Notes: generated from the sequence alone by a model not told the origin. A stretch of DNA of 64,000 nucleotides from an uncultured Acetatifactor sp. (GCA_910577235.1 CAJTMX010000021.1:5042-69041), one strand, 5' to 3'. Shown: positions 44,258-53,617, numbered from the stretch's first letter. Translations and numbers: made by a program.

Positions 44258-44380
44258 TCTCAACCCTCCTGCGTTATATGATATTCCGCCTACCATATGG
44301 GCTTATTGTGAACGCCTGTCCCGAAAAGGCCTTCTGCAATGTCCGTCAAATAGCCGCGGCGGTTCTGCCCAAATACCGGC

Positions 44381-44418
44381 AAAAAAATTCAGGTGAGACG
44401 TATACCCGCTCACCTGAA
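44381..44418 (-). terminator. Rho-independent terminator of the aldolase gene
   Basis: TTCAGGTGAG and CTCACCTGAA form a perfect 10-bp stem, followed on the minus strand by seven T residues. It lies 92 nt after the aldolase stop codon. Confidence 0.85.
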
Positions 44419-44509
44419 TCCAATATAGCATTTTAAAAACCGCGCTACAACCGCCTTAAAGAAACCTTAAAGACCGTTAAAAAAATCTTAAACTTATCAA
44501 GCCTCTGTC

Positions 44510-45373
44510 TTATGCCTGTCCTACAGACCCGAACAGCTCCATCTTCTCTTTCACGGTAGCTTTGATGGCTTCCGCTCCGGGAGCCAGCAGCTTACGGGGA
44601 TCAAAGCCCTTGCCCTGCAGATCTTTTCCCTCTTCCACATACTTTCTGGTAGCTGCGGCAAACGCCAGCTGGCACTCGGTATTTACGTTGATCTTGGCAA
44701 CGCCCAGAGAGATGGCTTTCTTGATCATATCGGCGGGAATGCCTGTGCCGCCATGCAGTACCAGAGGCATCTCTCCGGTCTTCTGCTGAACCGCGTCCAA
44801 CGTCTCAAAGCTCAGACCCTTCCAGTTCTCGGGATATTTGCCATGGATATTGCCGATACCTGCCGCCAGGAAATCGATACCCAGATCGGCGATGGCTTTG
44901 CACTCGTCGGGATCTGCACACTCGCCCATACCCACAACGCCGTCTTCCTCGCCGCCGATGGAACCTACCTCCGCCTCAATGGACAGACCCTTGTCATGAG
45001 CCGCTTTCACCAGCTCCGTGGTCTTGGCCACGTTCTCATCGATGGCATAGTGGGAACCGTCAAACATGATGGAGGAGAAACCTGCCTCAATACACTTGTA
45101 GCAGCCTTCAAAAGAGCCATGATCCAGATGTAACGCTACGGGAACCGTGATATTTAAATCCTGTAACAAGCCGTTTACCATACCCACCACGGCATGGTAT
45201 CCGCCCATGTACTTGCCTGCGCCCTCGGACACGCCCAGAATAACAGGGCTGTTTAACTCCTGCGCCGTGAGCAGAATGGACTTTGTCCACTCCAGGTTAT
45301 TGATGTTAAACTGGCCTACGGCATAATGGCCGGCCTTTGCCTTTTTCAGCATCTCAGTTGCGGAAACTAACAT
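44510..45373 (-). CDS. fba: Class II fructose-bisphosphate aldolase
   Basis: A 287-residue zinc aldolase interconverting fructose 1,6-bisphosphate with dihydroxyacetone phosphate and glyceraldehyde 3-phosphate. The motifs ALHLDHGS (zinc and catalytic residues), EAEVGSIGGEEDG and LVLHGGTGIP are intact. The close length match places it with the clostridial FbaA type. GGAGG is 8 nt before the ATG at 45373. It has its own strong terminator. Confidence 0.94.
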   Translation of the reverse strand: MLVSATEMLKKAKAGHYAVGQFNINNLEWTKSILLTAQELNSPVILGVSEGAGKYMGGYHAVVGMVNGLLQDLNITVPVALHLDHGSFEGCYKCIEAGFSSIMFDGSHYAIDENVAKTTELVKAAHDKGLSIEAEVGSIGGEEDGVVGMGECADPDECKAIADLGIDFLAAGIGNIHGKYPENWKGLSFETLDAVQQKTGEMPLVLHGGTGIPADMIKKAISLGVAKINVNTECQLAFAAATRKYVEEGKDLQGKGFDPRKLLAPGAEAIKATVKEKMELFGSVGQA

Positions 45374-45516
45374 AATATCTACCTCCATATATAGTTTATT
45401 TCGTATGACAGCCGCCCCGACAGGGCAATGCAGCCAACGACCCTCTAATGGAAGTATAAACTATTTTCCCTCAAAATGGAATATATTTGTTAAATATTCA
45501 TCGAAAATATTTGCCG

Positions 45517-46410
45517 TCAGGTCCTTTTCACCCTCATAGTGATGGCTTTATGACGATTACGAATATCAACCTTCTCATGGCTGCCGCCATATTCCCCGTC
45601 CAGCGTCCAAGCCACAGGGGTTTTGCTCTCCACGGTTAAGCGGCCCGTGCGGAAATAGAGCATACAGTCCGCATTGATATCCCTGTTCAGCAAAGAGGCT
45701 ATCAGAGCATTGAGTTCTATAGGGTTTCCCGGTCTGCGGATAAGCGTCACTTCAAAGACACCGTCGTCCAGCACAACATTCTTGCCTGTGATCTGTTTAA
45801 ATCCCCCCACGGATATGGAATTGGTTATCATCCCAAAAATAAACTCGTCTTCCACCACCCTGCCATCATAACTCACTTTAAGAGGATAACTCCGGATCGA
45901 GGACAGACGTTTGACTCCCTCCAGTAGATAGGCCATATGTCCCAAAACGTTTTTCACATTCTGGTCAGTCTCATAGGACACCTCGGTAAACAGGCCGAAA
46001 GCCGCGATATATACAAACACGTCCTCATTAAAAGCGCCCACATCACAGGGAAAATCCCTCCCGGTCACAGCGATCTCCGCCGCGCGCAGCATATTTTTGG
46101 GTAGATGCAGGCTGATTCCGAAGTCATTGGTGCTGCCTGCCGGAATATAGGCTATAGGGGTATTCTTCCCACTGGCAAGCATGCCGGTAACCACTTCGTC
46201 CAGAGTGCCGTCCCCACCGCTGCACACCACCAGCTCCGTCTCGGGAGAGCGGCTTTTCACATAGTTGCTTGCATCCCCTCTCCTGGTGGTAGGGCGCACC
46301 GTGGTCTCATAGCCGCCCAGCTCCAATCTCTCCAGTATATCGGACAATTTATTGCGGATCAAGGCCTTGCCGGCCTTGGGATTATATATAAACAGAGCCC
46401 TTTTTTTCAT
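45517..46410 (-). CDS. YegS/DagK-family lipid kinase
   Basis: A 297-residue diacylglycerol-kinase-like protein: YNPKAGK at the N-terminus and the nucleotide motif VVCSGGDGTLDEVV, then PAGSTNDF and GAFNEDVFVYIAAFG. Such enzymes phosphorylate diacylglycerol to recycle lipid from teichoic acid synthesis, or act on related lipids. GGAGGAG lies just before the ATG at 46410. It follows the crh-like gene after 126 nt on the same strand. Confidence 0.88.
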   Translation of the reverse strand: MKKRALFIYNPKAGKALIRNKLSDILERLELGGYETTVRPTTRRGDASNYVKSRSPETELVVCSGGDGTLDEVVTGMLASGKNTPIAYIPAGSTNDFGISLHLPKNMLRAAEIAVTGRDFPCDVGAFNEDVFVYIAAFGLFTEVSYETDQNVKNVLGHMAYLLEGVKRLSSIRSYPLKVSYDGRVVEDEFIFGMITNSISVGGFKQITGKNVVLDDGVFEVTLIRRPGNPIELNALIASLLNRDINADCMLYFRTGRLTVESKTPVAWTLDGEYGGSHEKVDIRNRHKAITMRVKRT

Positions 46411-46536
46411 GATACTCCTCCAGCCGCCCGTTGGGGCGGACATTTAGCAGAAAACGCCTGACCGGCGCTTGGCAGTTGCCCTGCCGATTGTACCAATCAG
46501 ACGTGTTTCCAGTACCGGGATAACCTGAATGCGAAT

Positions 46537-46794
46537 TTACTCCGCATTGTACAGGTATTTTTCAATGGCGTCCACAGCCTCATCCTCATCCGTGCCATCC
46601 GCCGTGACGATCACCTGATCGCCGCTCACCAGGCCCAGGCTCATCATTCCCATGATGCTCTTGGCATTGACTTTTTTACCCGTAGATTCCAGATAGATCC
46701 TGCTCTCAAATTTGCTTGCCACCTGCACAAGCATTGCCACAGGCCGGGCCTCCAACCCATTGCGCAACTTGATTTCCACCGTTGATCTTTTCAT
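46537..46794 (-). CDS. crh: Crh-like HPr paralogue with Glu15
   Basis: An 85-residue HPr-fold protein. The phosphoryl-transfer His15 is replaced: NGLEARPVAML has Glu15. Ser46, the HprK target, and its surroundings (KKVNAKSIMGMMSL) are intact. Bacillus Crh likewise lacks His15 (it has Gln) and is encoded after whiA (yvcL), as here. The protein should therefore not carry PTS phosphate but could be phosphorylated on Ser46 by the HprK encoded upstream and signal carbon status, perhaps to CcpA. The function is inferred by analogy. Confidence 0.82.
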   Translation of the reverse strand: MKRSTVEIKLRNGLEARPVAMLVQVASKFESRIYLESTGKKVNAKSIMGMMSLGLVSGDQVIVTADGTDEDEAVDAIEKYLYNAE

Positions 46795-46821
46795 ATTCTC
46801 CTCCTTGAAGCCTATGCTACT

Positions 46822-47700
46822 TTATCCTCTCACCTTTTCCGCCAACTCGCTGAGTTTGCGAAGTCTGTGATTTACTCCCGACTTTCCCACCGGCGGTTCC
46901 AGCCTCTCCCCCAATTCTTTAAGAGGCGCATCCGGATATTCCAGCCGCGCCTGAGCCATGTCCCGCAGCGCGGGCGGAAGTTTTTGAAACCCATAATGGT
47001 CCCGCAGATACACAATGTCCTCAATCTGCCTGTTGGCAGCATTTACCGTCTTGGTGATATTGGCCGTCTCGCAGTTAACCCTTCTGTTGATGGAGTTGCG
47101 CATCTCTTTCAGTATACGCAGATTCTCCAGATTCATCAGCGCCACATGAGCCCCCATCACATTCAGCAGGTCTACAATACCTGCCCCCTCCTTGATATAA
47201 ACCACATAATATTTCTTGCGGAGTACAGTCTTTGCCTCTATGTCAAATCCCCGCAGCACCTCTCTGAGCTGCCTTGCCTTGATCTCTTTTGTGCACACAA
47301 ACTCCAGATGATATCCCTTCTGCGGATCGCTTATAGAACCTATACACAAAAAAGCTCCCCGCAAAAATGCTCTGCGGCAACAGGACTTTTCCAGAAATCT
47401 TGCGTCCACGGTTCCCTGCAAATCCCCAAAATCCCGGTAAAGATCCTGCATTTCCTTCTCCGAGATCCCCACATTCTTATTTATATTATATGTTTTTTCC
47501 AATAATGTAAAGCATTTTCTTAAGACAACTTCATTTTCTAACTGAAAGCCAACGGTATACAGACCCTGTCTGTCCCTTCCGTATTGGCCGGCAAAACTCA
47601 TCATCGCGGCCAATTCAGCCATCCGGCAGTGCCTTGCCGCGCCCATATGTCCGGCCAGCTCTCCTTTTACCTCCTTGGAAAAAGACATGCCCTTATTCAT
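46822..47700 (-). CDS. whiA: WhiA-family DNA-binding protein
   Basis: A 292-residue protein with the LAGLIDADG-like N-terminal domain (FLRGAFLCIGSISDPQKGYHLE) and a C-terminal HTH (DAPLKELGERLEPPVGKSGVNHRLRKL). WhiA influences cell division and chromosome segregation in Bacillus and sporulation septation in Streptomyces. Its start lies 8 nt inside the end of rapZ, so the two are translationally coupled. yvcK, which separates them in Bacillus, is not here. The crh-like gene follows after 27 nt. Confidence 0.93.
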   Translation of the reverse strand: MNKGMSFSKEVKGELAGHMGAARHCRMAELAAMMSFAGQYGRDRQGLYTVGFQLENEVVLRKCFTLLEKTYNINKNVGISEKEMQDLYRDFGDLQGTVDARFLEKSCCRRAFLRGAFLCIGSISDPQKGYHLEFVCTKEIKARQLREVLRGFDIEAKTVLRKKYYVVYIKEGAGIVDLLNVMGAHVALMNLENLRILKEMRNSINRRVNCETANITKTVNAANRQIEDIVYLRDHYGFQKLPPALRDMAQARLEYPDAPLKELGERLEPPVGKSGVNHRLRKLSELAEKVRG

Positions 47701-48553
47701 TCTTCACATCCCGGTGATACAGAGTTACACCGTAGCCTCCCTGATCTTTCAGCCGCGCGAAAAGGCGGTTTGACAGCGTTACGCTGCGATGCTTTCCCCC
47801 GGTACAGCCTATGGCGATCACCAGCCGGTATTTACCTTCCTTCACATAGTTGGGTATCAGAAACTTCACCATATCCGTCAACTTGTCCATAAATATGTGG
47901 GATTCCTCAAACCCCATCACATATTCCTGAACTTCCCGTTCATTGCCGGTCTTGTGCTTTAGCTGGTCTATATAGTAAGGATTGGGTAAAAAACGCACGT
48001 CAAACACCAGGTCCGCATCGGCGGGAATACCGTTTTTAAACCCAAATGACATTACCGTCACCATCAGGCTGTTGTATTCCTCATTATTAATAAATATACG
48101 ATCCAGTTCTTCTTTCAGCTCTCTGGTCAGCAGGCTGGTAGTGTCGATCACATAGTCCGCCTGTGTGCGGATCTTTTCCAGTACTTTGCGCTCCCGGCGC
48201 ACTCCGTCCAGAGTACGTCCCTCCACCGCCAGAGGATGCAGCCGTCTGCTCTCCTTGTAGCGCTTGATCAGCACATCATCCCCCGCCTCCATAAACAGGA
48301 TTTCCACGTTGTATTTCCGATCCTTGAGCTCCTGCAGTACCTTAGTTGCGTCCTCAAAACTCTGATCCGCCCGCACGTCCAGGCCCAGCGCGACCTTGGT
48401 GATCTCGCTGCCAGGCATGGTGATCAGTTCCGCAAACTTGCGCACCAGCGTCACAGGCAGGTTATCCACACAGTAGTAACCCGCATCCTCAAGCATTTTC
48501 AGCGCGGTACGCTTACCGCCGCCGCTCATTCCCGTCACTACCACAAAGCGCAT
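47693..48553 (-). CDS. rapZ: RapZ/YvcJ nucleotide-binding protein with altered Walker A
   Basis: A 286-residue RapZ-family protein with an N-terminal kinase-like domain and the conserved C-terminal block CTGGKHRSVTLSNRL. YvcJ in Bacillus binds and hydrolyses nucleotide; E. coli RapZ binds small RNAs. The P-loop is GMSGGGKRT at 8-16: Arg15 stands where Ser or Thr normally coordinates magnesium, although Thr16 follows. I checked this codon directly in the DNA. The gene overlaps whiA by 8 nt and follows murB. Confidence 0.92.
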   Translation of the reverse strand: MRFVVVTGMSGGGKRTALKMLEDAGYYCVDNLPVTLVRKFAELITMPGSEITKVALGLDVRADQSFEDATKVLQELKDRKYNVEILFMEAGDDVLIKRYKESRRLHPLAVEGRTLDGVRRERKVLEKIRTQADYVIDTTSLLTRELKEELDRIFINNEEYNSLMVTVMSFGFKNGIPADADLVFDVRFLPNPYYIDQLKHKTGNEREVQEYVMGFEESHIFMDKLTDMVKFLIPNYVKEGKYRLVIAIGCTGGKHRSVTLSNRLFARLKDQGGYGVTLYHRDVKNE

Positions 48554-48619
48554 CTTTTGTCTGCTCCTTCCTCACCTATCACATAGCTGCTCTATGTTTC
48601 TCCTCGTTTAGCCACTGTA

Positions 48620-49528
48620 TCATTCCACATATATCACTTCTGTCTCCAGATCCACGCCAAAACACGCTTTAACCCTCTCCTGCACATGGGCAATCAGATC
48701 TTTTACGTCCTCACAGGTGGCTTTTCCCATATTGACAATAAAACCGCAATGTTTATCCGACACCCTCGCACCGCCGATCTGGTAGCCCCGAAGACCCGAT
48801 TTCATGATCAGCTCTCCGGCAAAGTATCCCTCCGGTCTCTTAAACACGCTGCCTGCGCTGGGATATTCCAGCGGCTGCTTTTCCCGCCTTTTAGCGGCCA
48901 GCTCCTTCATCTTTTCGGAGATAGTCTCCCGCTCTCCCCGCGCCAGTCTCAGCGTCACCTCCACCACCGTAAAGGGCTGTCCTTTGATGGCGCTGGTTCT
49001 GTAGCCGAACTCCATAGTCGCATTGTCCAGCTCCAGCACATTGCCCTGGCGGTCCACTACCTTGACCATATCTGCCACCTGGGATATCTCCCCTCCGTAG
49101 GCCCCCGCGTTCATGATCACGCCGCCGCCTATGGTTCCGGGTATGCCGGAGGCAAACTCCAAACCCGTCAGACTGTGTTCACAGGCCGTCTGGGCCACCT
49201 GAGACATCAACGCTCCCGCCTGAACGATCATGCGCTCTCCCTGCACCTGTATCTGCTGCATCCGTGAGCCCACATGCAGCACCACGCCTGCATACCCTCT
49301 GTCACTGACCAGCAGATTGCTGCCGTTTCCCAGAATCAGGCAGGGCTGCTCCACCATCTGCAGATACCGTTGAAGATGGGTGAGCTGCTCCATACTCTCA
49401 ATCTCCACAAAGCAATCCGCCTCTCCCCCGATCCGGAAAGTGGTGTGCCTGCTCATCGGCTCTCCCAAAAGGATATTTTCCCGGGGTACATAGCTCTCCA
49501 GGGTCTGCAACACTGTATTACTAATCAT
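48620..49528 (-). CDS. murB: UDP-N-acetylenolpyruvoylglucosamine reductase
   Basis: A 302-residue type II MurB that reduces UDP-GlcNAc-enolpyruvate to UDP-MurNAc with NADPH and FAD in peptidoglycan synthesis. MSRHTTFRIGGEADCFVE and ILGNGSNLLVSD form the FAD site; GIPGTIGGGVIMNAGAYGGE and SAGSVFKRP are conserved catalytic-domain motifs. It lies in the hprK - glucokinase - murB - rapZ - whiA - crh-like cluster, 66 nt before rapZ. Confidence 0.95.
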   Translation of the reverse strand: MISNTVLQTLESYVPRENILLGEPMSRHTTFRIGGEADCFVEIESMEQLTHLQRYLQMVEQPCLILGNGSNLLVSDRGYAGVVLHVGSRMQQIQVQGERMIVQAGALMSQVAQTACEHSLTGLEFASGIPGTIGGGVIMNAGAYGGEISQVADMVKVVDRQGNVLELDNATMEFGYRTSAIKGQPFTVVEVTLRLARGERETISEKMKELAAKRREKQPLEYPSAGSVFKRPEGYFAGELIMKSGLRGYQIGGARVSDKHCGFIVNMGKATCEDVKDLIAHVQERVKACFGVDLETEVIYVE

Positions 49529-49558
49529 TCCGACTCCTATCTGTCCGCCTTGGCGGTG

Positions 49559-50497
49559 TTATTCATTCAAGATCAATCCTGCCGCGCCAAAAATACCGGC
49601 GTCATTGCCCAGCGTGGCCAGGGCAAACTCCGCGTTCCTACAGCCGTGAAAAACATATTTTTCATAGGCGGGCCGGATATAATCGAACAGAACGGTCCCC
49701 GCCTTGGACACGCCGCCGCCGATGACAAATACCTCGGGATTGACTACGGCAGCTACGGCTGCCAGCCCCTTTCCCAGATATTCTCCGAAACGCTCGGCAA
49801 TCTGAACCGCCACCCGGTCTCCCGCCTTCACCGCGTCCCACACGGCTTTGGCAGACAGTTCGCCGCCGCGCAGTACGCTGGGCTCCTGATCCTGCGCCAG
49901 ACGCCGTCTGGCCAGGCGCACCACCCCTGTGGCGGAGGCGTACTGTTCCAGACAGCCGTGGTTCTCACAGCCGCAGGACTCGGTCTCCTCATCCTCGATA
50001 TGGATATGCCCGATCTCTCCGCCCGCGCCGGTGGCACCCGTCAAAATGCTGCCGTTTACGATGATACCGCCACCCACACCGGTACCCAGAGTCACGGCCA
50101 CGATGTTGTCGTGGCCTTTTCCGCCCCCCTGCCACATCTCTCCAAAAGCGGCAACATTGGCGTCATTGGCGGCTTTCACCGGAAGATCCAGATAGGAACC
50201 CAACACCTGAGAGATATTGATAACATCCCATCCCAGGTTTACGGCTTTGTAGATGGTTCCCTCATCGTCCACAGGTCCGGGAGCGCCTACGCCCACGCCC
50301 TGGATATCGGAACTGTCTATATTCATAGACGTCATTTTATCCCGGATGCTAGCGGCGATATCCGGCAGGATATGACACCCCTGCTCCCGCTTTACTGTGG
50401 GGATCTCCCATTTTTCCAGTACCCTTCCTTCCCGGTCAAACAGTCCCAGCTTGACCGTAGTGCCCCCTATATCCACTCCGACGGCGTATTTTTTCAT
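49559..50497 (-). CDS. glcK: ROK-family glucokinase
   Basis: A 312-residue ROK kinase: DIGGTTVKLGLFD at the N-terminus, GTGVGGGIIVNG, and the zinc motif GHIHIEDEETESCGCENHGCLEQ. It phosphorylates glucose or a related sugar with ATP. GGGAGGG precedes the ATG at 50497; a longer frame to 50545 lacks a site. Placed between hprK and murB, it links sugar activation to cell-wall synthesis and carbon signalling. Confidence 0.93.
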   Translation of the reverse strand: MKKYAVGVDIGGTTVKLGLFDREGRVLEKWEIPTVKREQGCHILPDIAASIRDKMTSMNIDSSDIQGVGVGAPGPVDDEGTIYKAVNLGWDVINISQVLGSYLDLPVKAANDANVAAFGEMWQGGGKGHDNIVAVTLGTGVGGGIIVNGSILTGATGAGGEIGHIHIEDEETESCGCENHGCLEQYASATGVVRLARRRLAQDQEPSVLRGGELSAKAVWDAVKAGDRVAVQIAERFGEYLGKGLAAVAAVVNPEVFVIGGGVSKAGTVLFDYIRPAYEKYVFHGCRNAEFALATLGNDAGIFGAAGLILNE

Positions 50498-50553
50498 CCT
50501 GGCCCTCCCTATTTCAATATACGTGTTCTGTTTTATTTTATGCATGAATAAGA

Positions 50554-51492
50554 CTAGTCGTCCTCTTCTCTTCTTTTTGCCAGAGAGTTCTGTACCCGGG
50601 TATACAGTTCCTGCGCCGCGTTATATCCCATCTTCTTCTGACGGTGGTTGACGGCCGCGGTCTCACAGATGATTGCCAGGTTACGGCCCGGACGGATGGG
50701 AATATTGTGACACACGATCTTGTTGCCCAGATATTCGGTATAGCTCTCCTCCAGCCCCAGGCGGTCATACTCCTTCTCCTTGTCCCAGTCCTCCAGCCGG
50801 ATCACCAGGTCTATAGACTGGGTCTCTCTCACGGAGGAGGCGCCAAACATGGCCTTGATATCCACGATGCCGATACCCCGCAGCTCGATAAAATGCTTGG
50901 TGATATCCGGAGCGCTGCCGATCAGGGTGTCGTCGCTGACCTTGCGCAGCTCCACCACATCATCCGTCACCAGACGGTGTCCGCGCTTAACCAGTTCCAG
51001 GGCCGCCTCCGATTTACCGATACCGCTCTCGCCGGTGATCAGCACACCCTCTCCGTATACGTCCACCAGCACGCCGTGCACGGAGATGCAGGGAGCCAGT
51101 TTCACATTGAGCCAGCGTATGGACTCCGCCATAAAGGAGGATGTGGACTTTTTGGTGGACAGTATGGGAATCTTGTGTTCCAGCGCATACTGCATGAACA
51201 GTTGGTCCGGCTGCAGTTCCCGGGAAAAGACTATGGCCGGGATATCATAAGAAAACAGTTTGTCATAGACCTCCCGCTTGCGTGTCTCCTCCAGCCCCTC
51301 CAGATAGGTGTACTCCACAAATCCGATGATCTGCAGTCTGGAGGCGTCAAAATGCTCAAAGTATCCTGCCAGCTGAAGAGCGGGACGGTTGATGTCGGGC
51401 TGGGTGATCTTTTTCTTGTTCAGTTCCAGCTCCGGCGTCAGATTTTCCAGTTTCATTTTCTCGATCAGACGATTCAGACTTACACTAGCCAT
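50554..51492 (-). CDS. hprK: HPr kinase/phosphorylase
   Basis: A 312-residue HprK/P. The Walker A is GESGIGKS at 154-161, followed by the HprK signature (RGHRLVTDDVVEL, ELRGIGIVDIKAMFG). It phosphorylates Ser46 of HPr or Crh when fructose 1,6-bisphosphate is high and removes it when phosphate is high. A possible partner, the Glu15/Ser46 paralogue, is encoded five genes downstream. The operon has its own promoter at 51537-51565. Confidence 0.95.
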   Translation of the reverse strand: MASVSLNRLIEKMKLENLTPELELNKKKITQPDINRPALQLAGYFEHFDASRLQIIGFVEYTYLEGLEETRKREVYDKLFSYDIPAIVFSRELQPDQLFMQYALEHKIPILSTKKSTSSFMAESIRWLNVKLAPCISVHGVLVDVYGEGVLITGESGIGKSEAALELVKRGHRLVTDDVVELRKVSDDTLIGSAPDITKHFIELRGIGIVDIKAMFGASSVRETQSIDLVIRLEDWDKEKEYDRLGLEESYTEYLGNKIVCHNIPIRPGRNLAIICETAAVNHRQKKMGYNAAQELYTRVQNSLAKRREEDD

Positions 51493-51536
51493 AGTAATCC
51501 TTTCCGCAAATACCGCAATTTTTGTAATTCAATAAC

Positions 51537-51565
51537 AATATAGCACATCCGCTGTTTTTATTCAA
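51537..51565 (-). promoter_or_regulatory. Promoter of the hprK operon
   Basis: On the minus strand TTGAAT, a 17-nt spacer and TATATT lie about 45 nt before the hprK start codon, in the short gap after the cellulase gene. Confidence 0.7.
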
Positions 51566-51591
51566 TGAGAGAATCCCGGCTTGTTGTTTAT

Positions 51592-53517
51592 CTACTTGAC
51601 ATAGCTGAATGTCACCGACAATGTCTCTATATTCCCCAGAGTTTCCCCGTCCAGAACGCAGGCCGTCAGATCCAGGCCGCTGTGTTCCCGGACACGCACT
51701 CCCGGATGTCCCTGTTGTACCTGACCGACCCATGCGTTATACAGGTTGACTCTGGTAGTGTTGCCGTCATCGCTGCAGGTGTAGGGCTGTCCCCTGAGTT
51801 CATAGGGTTCTCCGTTTATCAGTATTTCCTGTATGTCTATACAATAGCCCGGAAAAAGTTTCTCCCCGTTGGCTATGGCCAGCGCGCTGAACGCTACGCC
51901 CTGTGCGTGTCCGCCGCTGACGCCGGTAAAGTCAAGGGCTGCCGTATACGTTCCTTCCCCGGTGACTTCCACATCCGTTGCCGCAATGCCGGCAGTAGCG
52001 GAAAACGGGGCATATGTATCTCCTACGCTGTACTGAACGCTCCAGTCCCCGCTGCCATACATGATCCATGCCAGAGCCGTGTCGTCGTCCACGCCCACAC
52101 CGTCCCCGGCATTGCCGTAGTCCGCGTCCATCTCCCTCCGTGCCTGGGCCGTCACATCTTCTCTGGATCTGTCGGCCTCTGTGTCCCGGCTGTGCCCGGT
52201 ATACAGTTCCGCGATCTCCGGGGAAACGATCTTACAGTCGATGCGGCTATACAGATTGTTGCAGTCCCAAAGCACAGGGCAGTAACCGTACAGATCGCAG
52301 TTGTTTAAAAGGTTGCGCACATAATCCCCGGTGTTATCCTTGGGTTCCGACACATTATCCTTCATCCGCACACCGTATTCCCCGATGATCACACCATATC
52401 CCTTATCCGTAAAACTCTTCATCAGAGCCAGTGTATCATTCATCGTATCGTACTCCTGTCTGGTCCCCCATGCGGCAATGCTGGAGTTGATACAATAGCC
52501 GCTGGGCTCATAGTAATGTACAGAGATCAGCAGTTTATTCTCCGCCGTATCCTCGGGCATTTTGAATCTGCTGTTACAGGTTCCCTTGATATCTGTATTA
52601 AATCCCGCAATCAGCAGAAAACGCTGAGAATTGTTGCCACCCAACCCTCGTATCGTATCTACAAACGCTTGATTGATCCTGTTTGCCACGGTATAGCAGT
52701 CGGAGTCCGAGAGCGTTCCCGAATCCGTAGCTATATCCGTATCGTTCAGTCTGTGCCCCAGTTCTTCATTGCCGGACTCAAAGATCACATAATCGGAATA
52801 CTCCTTAAATCGCTCTCCAATCTGGGTCCACATGGCTTTGTACAGCTCCATGGCGCCGTCTCTGGTCTCCTGGCTGGCGGAGCCGAACATTCCCCACCAG
52901 CCGCCGTCCCAGTGATCGTTGATGATCACATACATTCCGGCGTTCCGGGCATACCTTACGATCTCCTCCACACGGTCCAGATAAGCTTTGTCTATGGTGT
53001 AGTCTCCGGTCTCAAAATTCATGGCGTTGGTCCAGGCTACCGGAAGGCGCAGCGTATCAAAGCCCGCTGCCTTCATACCGTCCAGCATTTCCTGCGTGGT
53101 CACAGGCTGTCCCCAGCAGGTCTCATATTCCGTGGGGCGCGCCCCGGTGCCCAGCCATATCCTGCCGTAGGCCTCCATGGTATTGCCCAGATTGATACCG
53201 TTGCCCATAAGTTCCGTCACTTCCAAAGCGGTAAGCCCCTCCCGCAGGGAACCGTCATCGGCGTTATCACCCGCGGCCACCGCATTTTGCCCATTCTGTT
53301 CCGTGCCGTTTTCTTCCGCTGCCGTGGACTCCTCCACCGTTTCGGTCTCCTCCGTTTCGGACGATCCCTCTGCTGTGACGGATTCCGCCGCGGAAGTCTG
53401 CCCTGCCTCAGGTGAAGACGGATTCCCGCTATTTCCGCAGGCCGTAATCCCCAACGTCACTGCCAGCAGCACCGCCGCTGCCGTCCAGTCTTTTCTCATA
53501 CCAACTTTTTTCCTCAT
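51592..53517 (-). CDS. GH5-family cellulase lipoprotein
   Basis: A 641-residue secreted enzyme with lipobox TAC (Cys27), an acidic Ser/Glu linker to about residue 90, a GH5 barrel (about 95-425) and a beta-rich C-terminal domain that may bind carbohydrate. The acid/base is Glu251 in FESGNEELGH and the nucleophile Glu380 in IIGEYGV, with the conserved HYYEPSGYC nearby. It probably cleaves beta-1,4-glucan or a related plant polysaccharide at the cell surface. The start at 53517 has AAAGG 9 nt upstream. It runs into the hprK promoter region. Confidence 0.88.
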   Translation of the reverse strand: MRKKVGMRKDWTAAAVLLAVTLGITACGNSGNPSSPEAGQTSAAESVTAEGSSETEETETVEESTAAEENGTEQNGQNAVAAGDNADDGSLREGLTALEVTELMGNGINLGNTMEAYGRIWLGTGARPTEYETCWGQPVTTQEMLDGMKAAGFDTLRLPVAWTNAMNFETGDYTIDKAYLDRVEEIVRYARNAGMYVIINDHWDGGWWGMFGSASQETRDGAMELYKAMWTQIGERFKEYSDYVIFESGNEELGHRLNDTDIATDSGTLSDSDCYTVANRINQAFVDTIRGLGGNNSQRFLLIAGFNTDIKGTCNSRFKMPEDTAENKLLISVHYYEPSGYCINSSIAAWGTRQEYDTMNDTLALMKSFTDKGYGVIIGEYGVRMKDNVSEPKDNTGDYVRNLLNNCDLYGYCPVLWDCNNLYSRIDCKIVSPEIAELYTGHSRDTEADRSREDVTAQARREMDADYGNAGDGVGVDDDTALAWIMYGSGDWSVQYSVGDTYAPFSATAGIAATDVEVTGEGTYTAALDFTGVSGGHAQGVAFSALAIANGEKLFPGYCIDIQEILINGEPYELRGQPYTCSDDGNTTRVNLYNAWVGQVQQGHPGVRVREHSGLDLTACVLDGETLGNIETLSVTFSYVK

Positions 53518-53617
53518 ATCTCCCGACCTTTCCCCTCATTACGATACTTGATTCTCCTTCTCATCAGCAAAAAGACCTTTTTGCCGAAAGACGCCGCCGT
53601 ATATATCATAAATAGCG

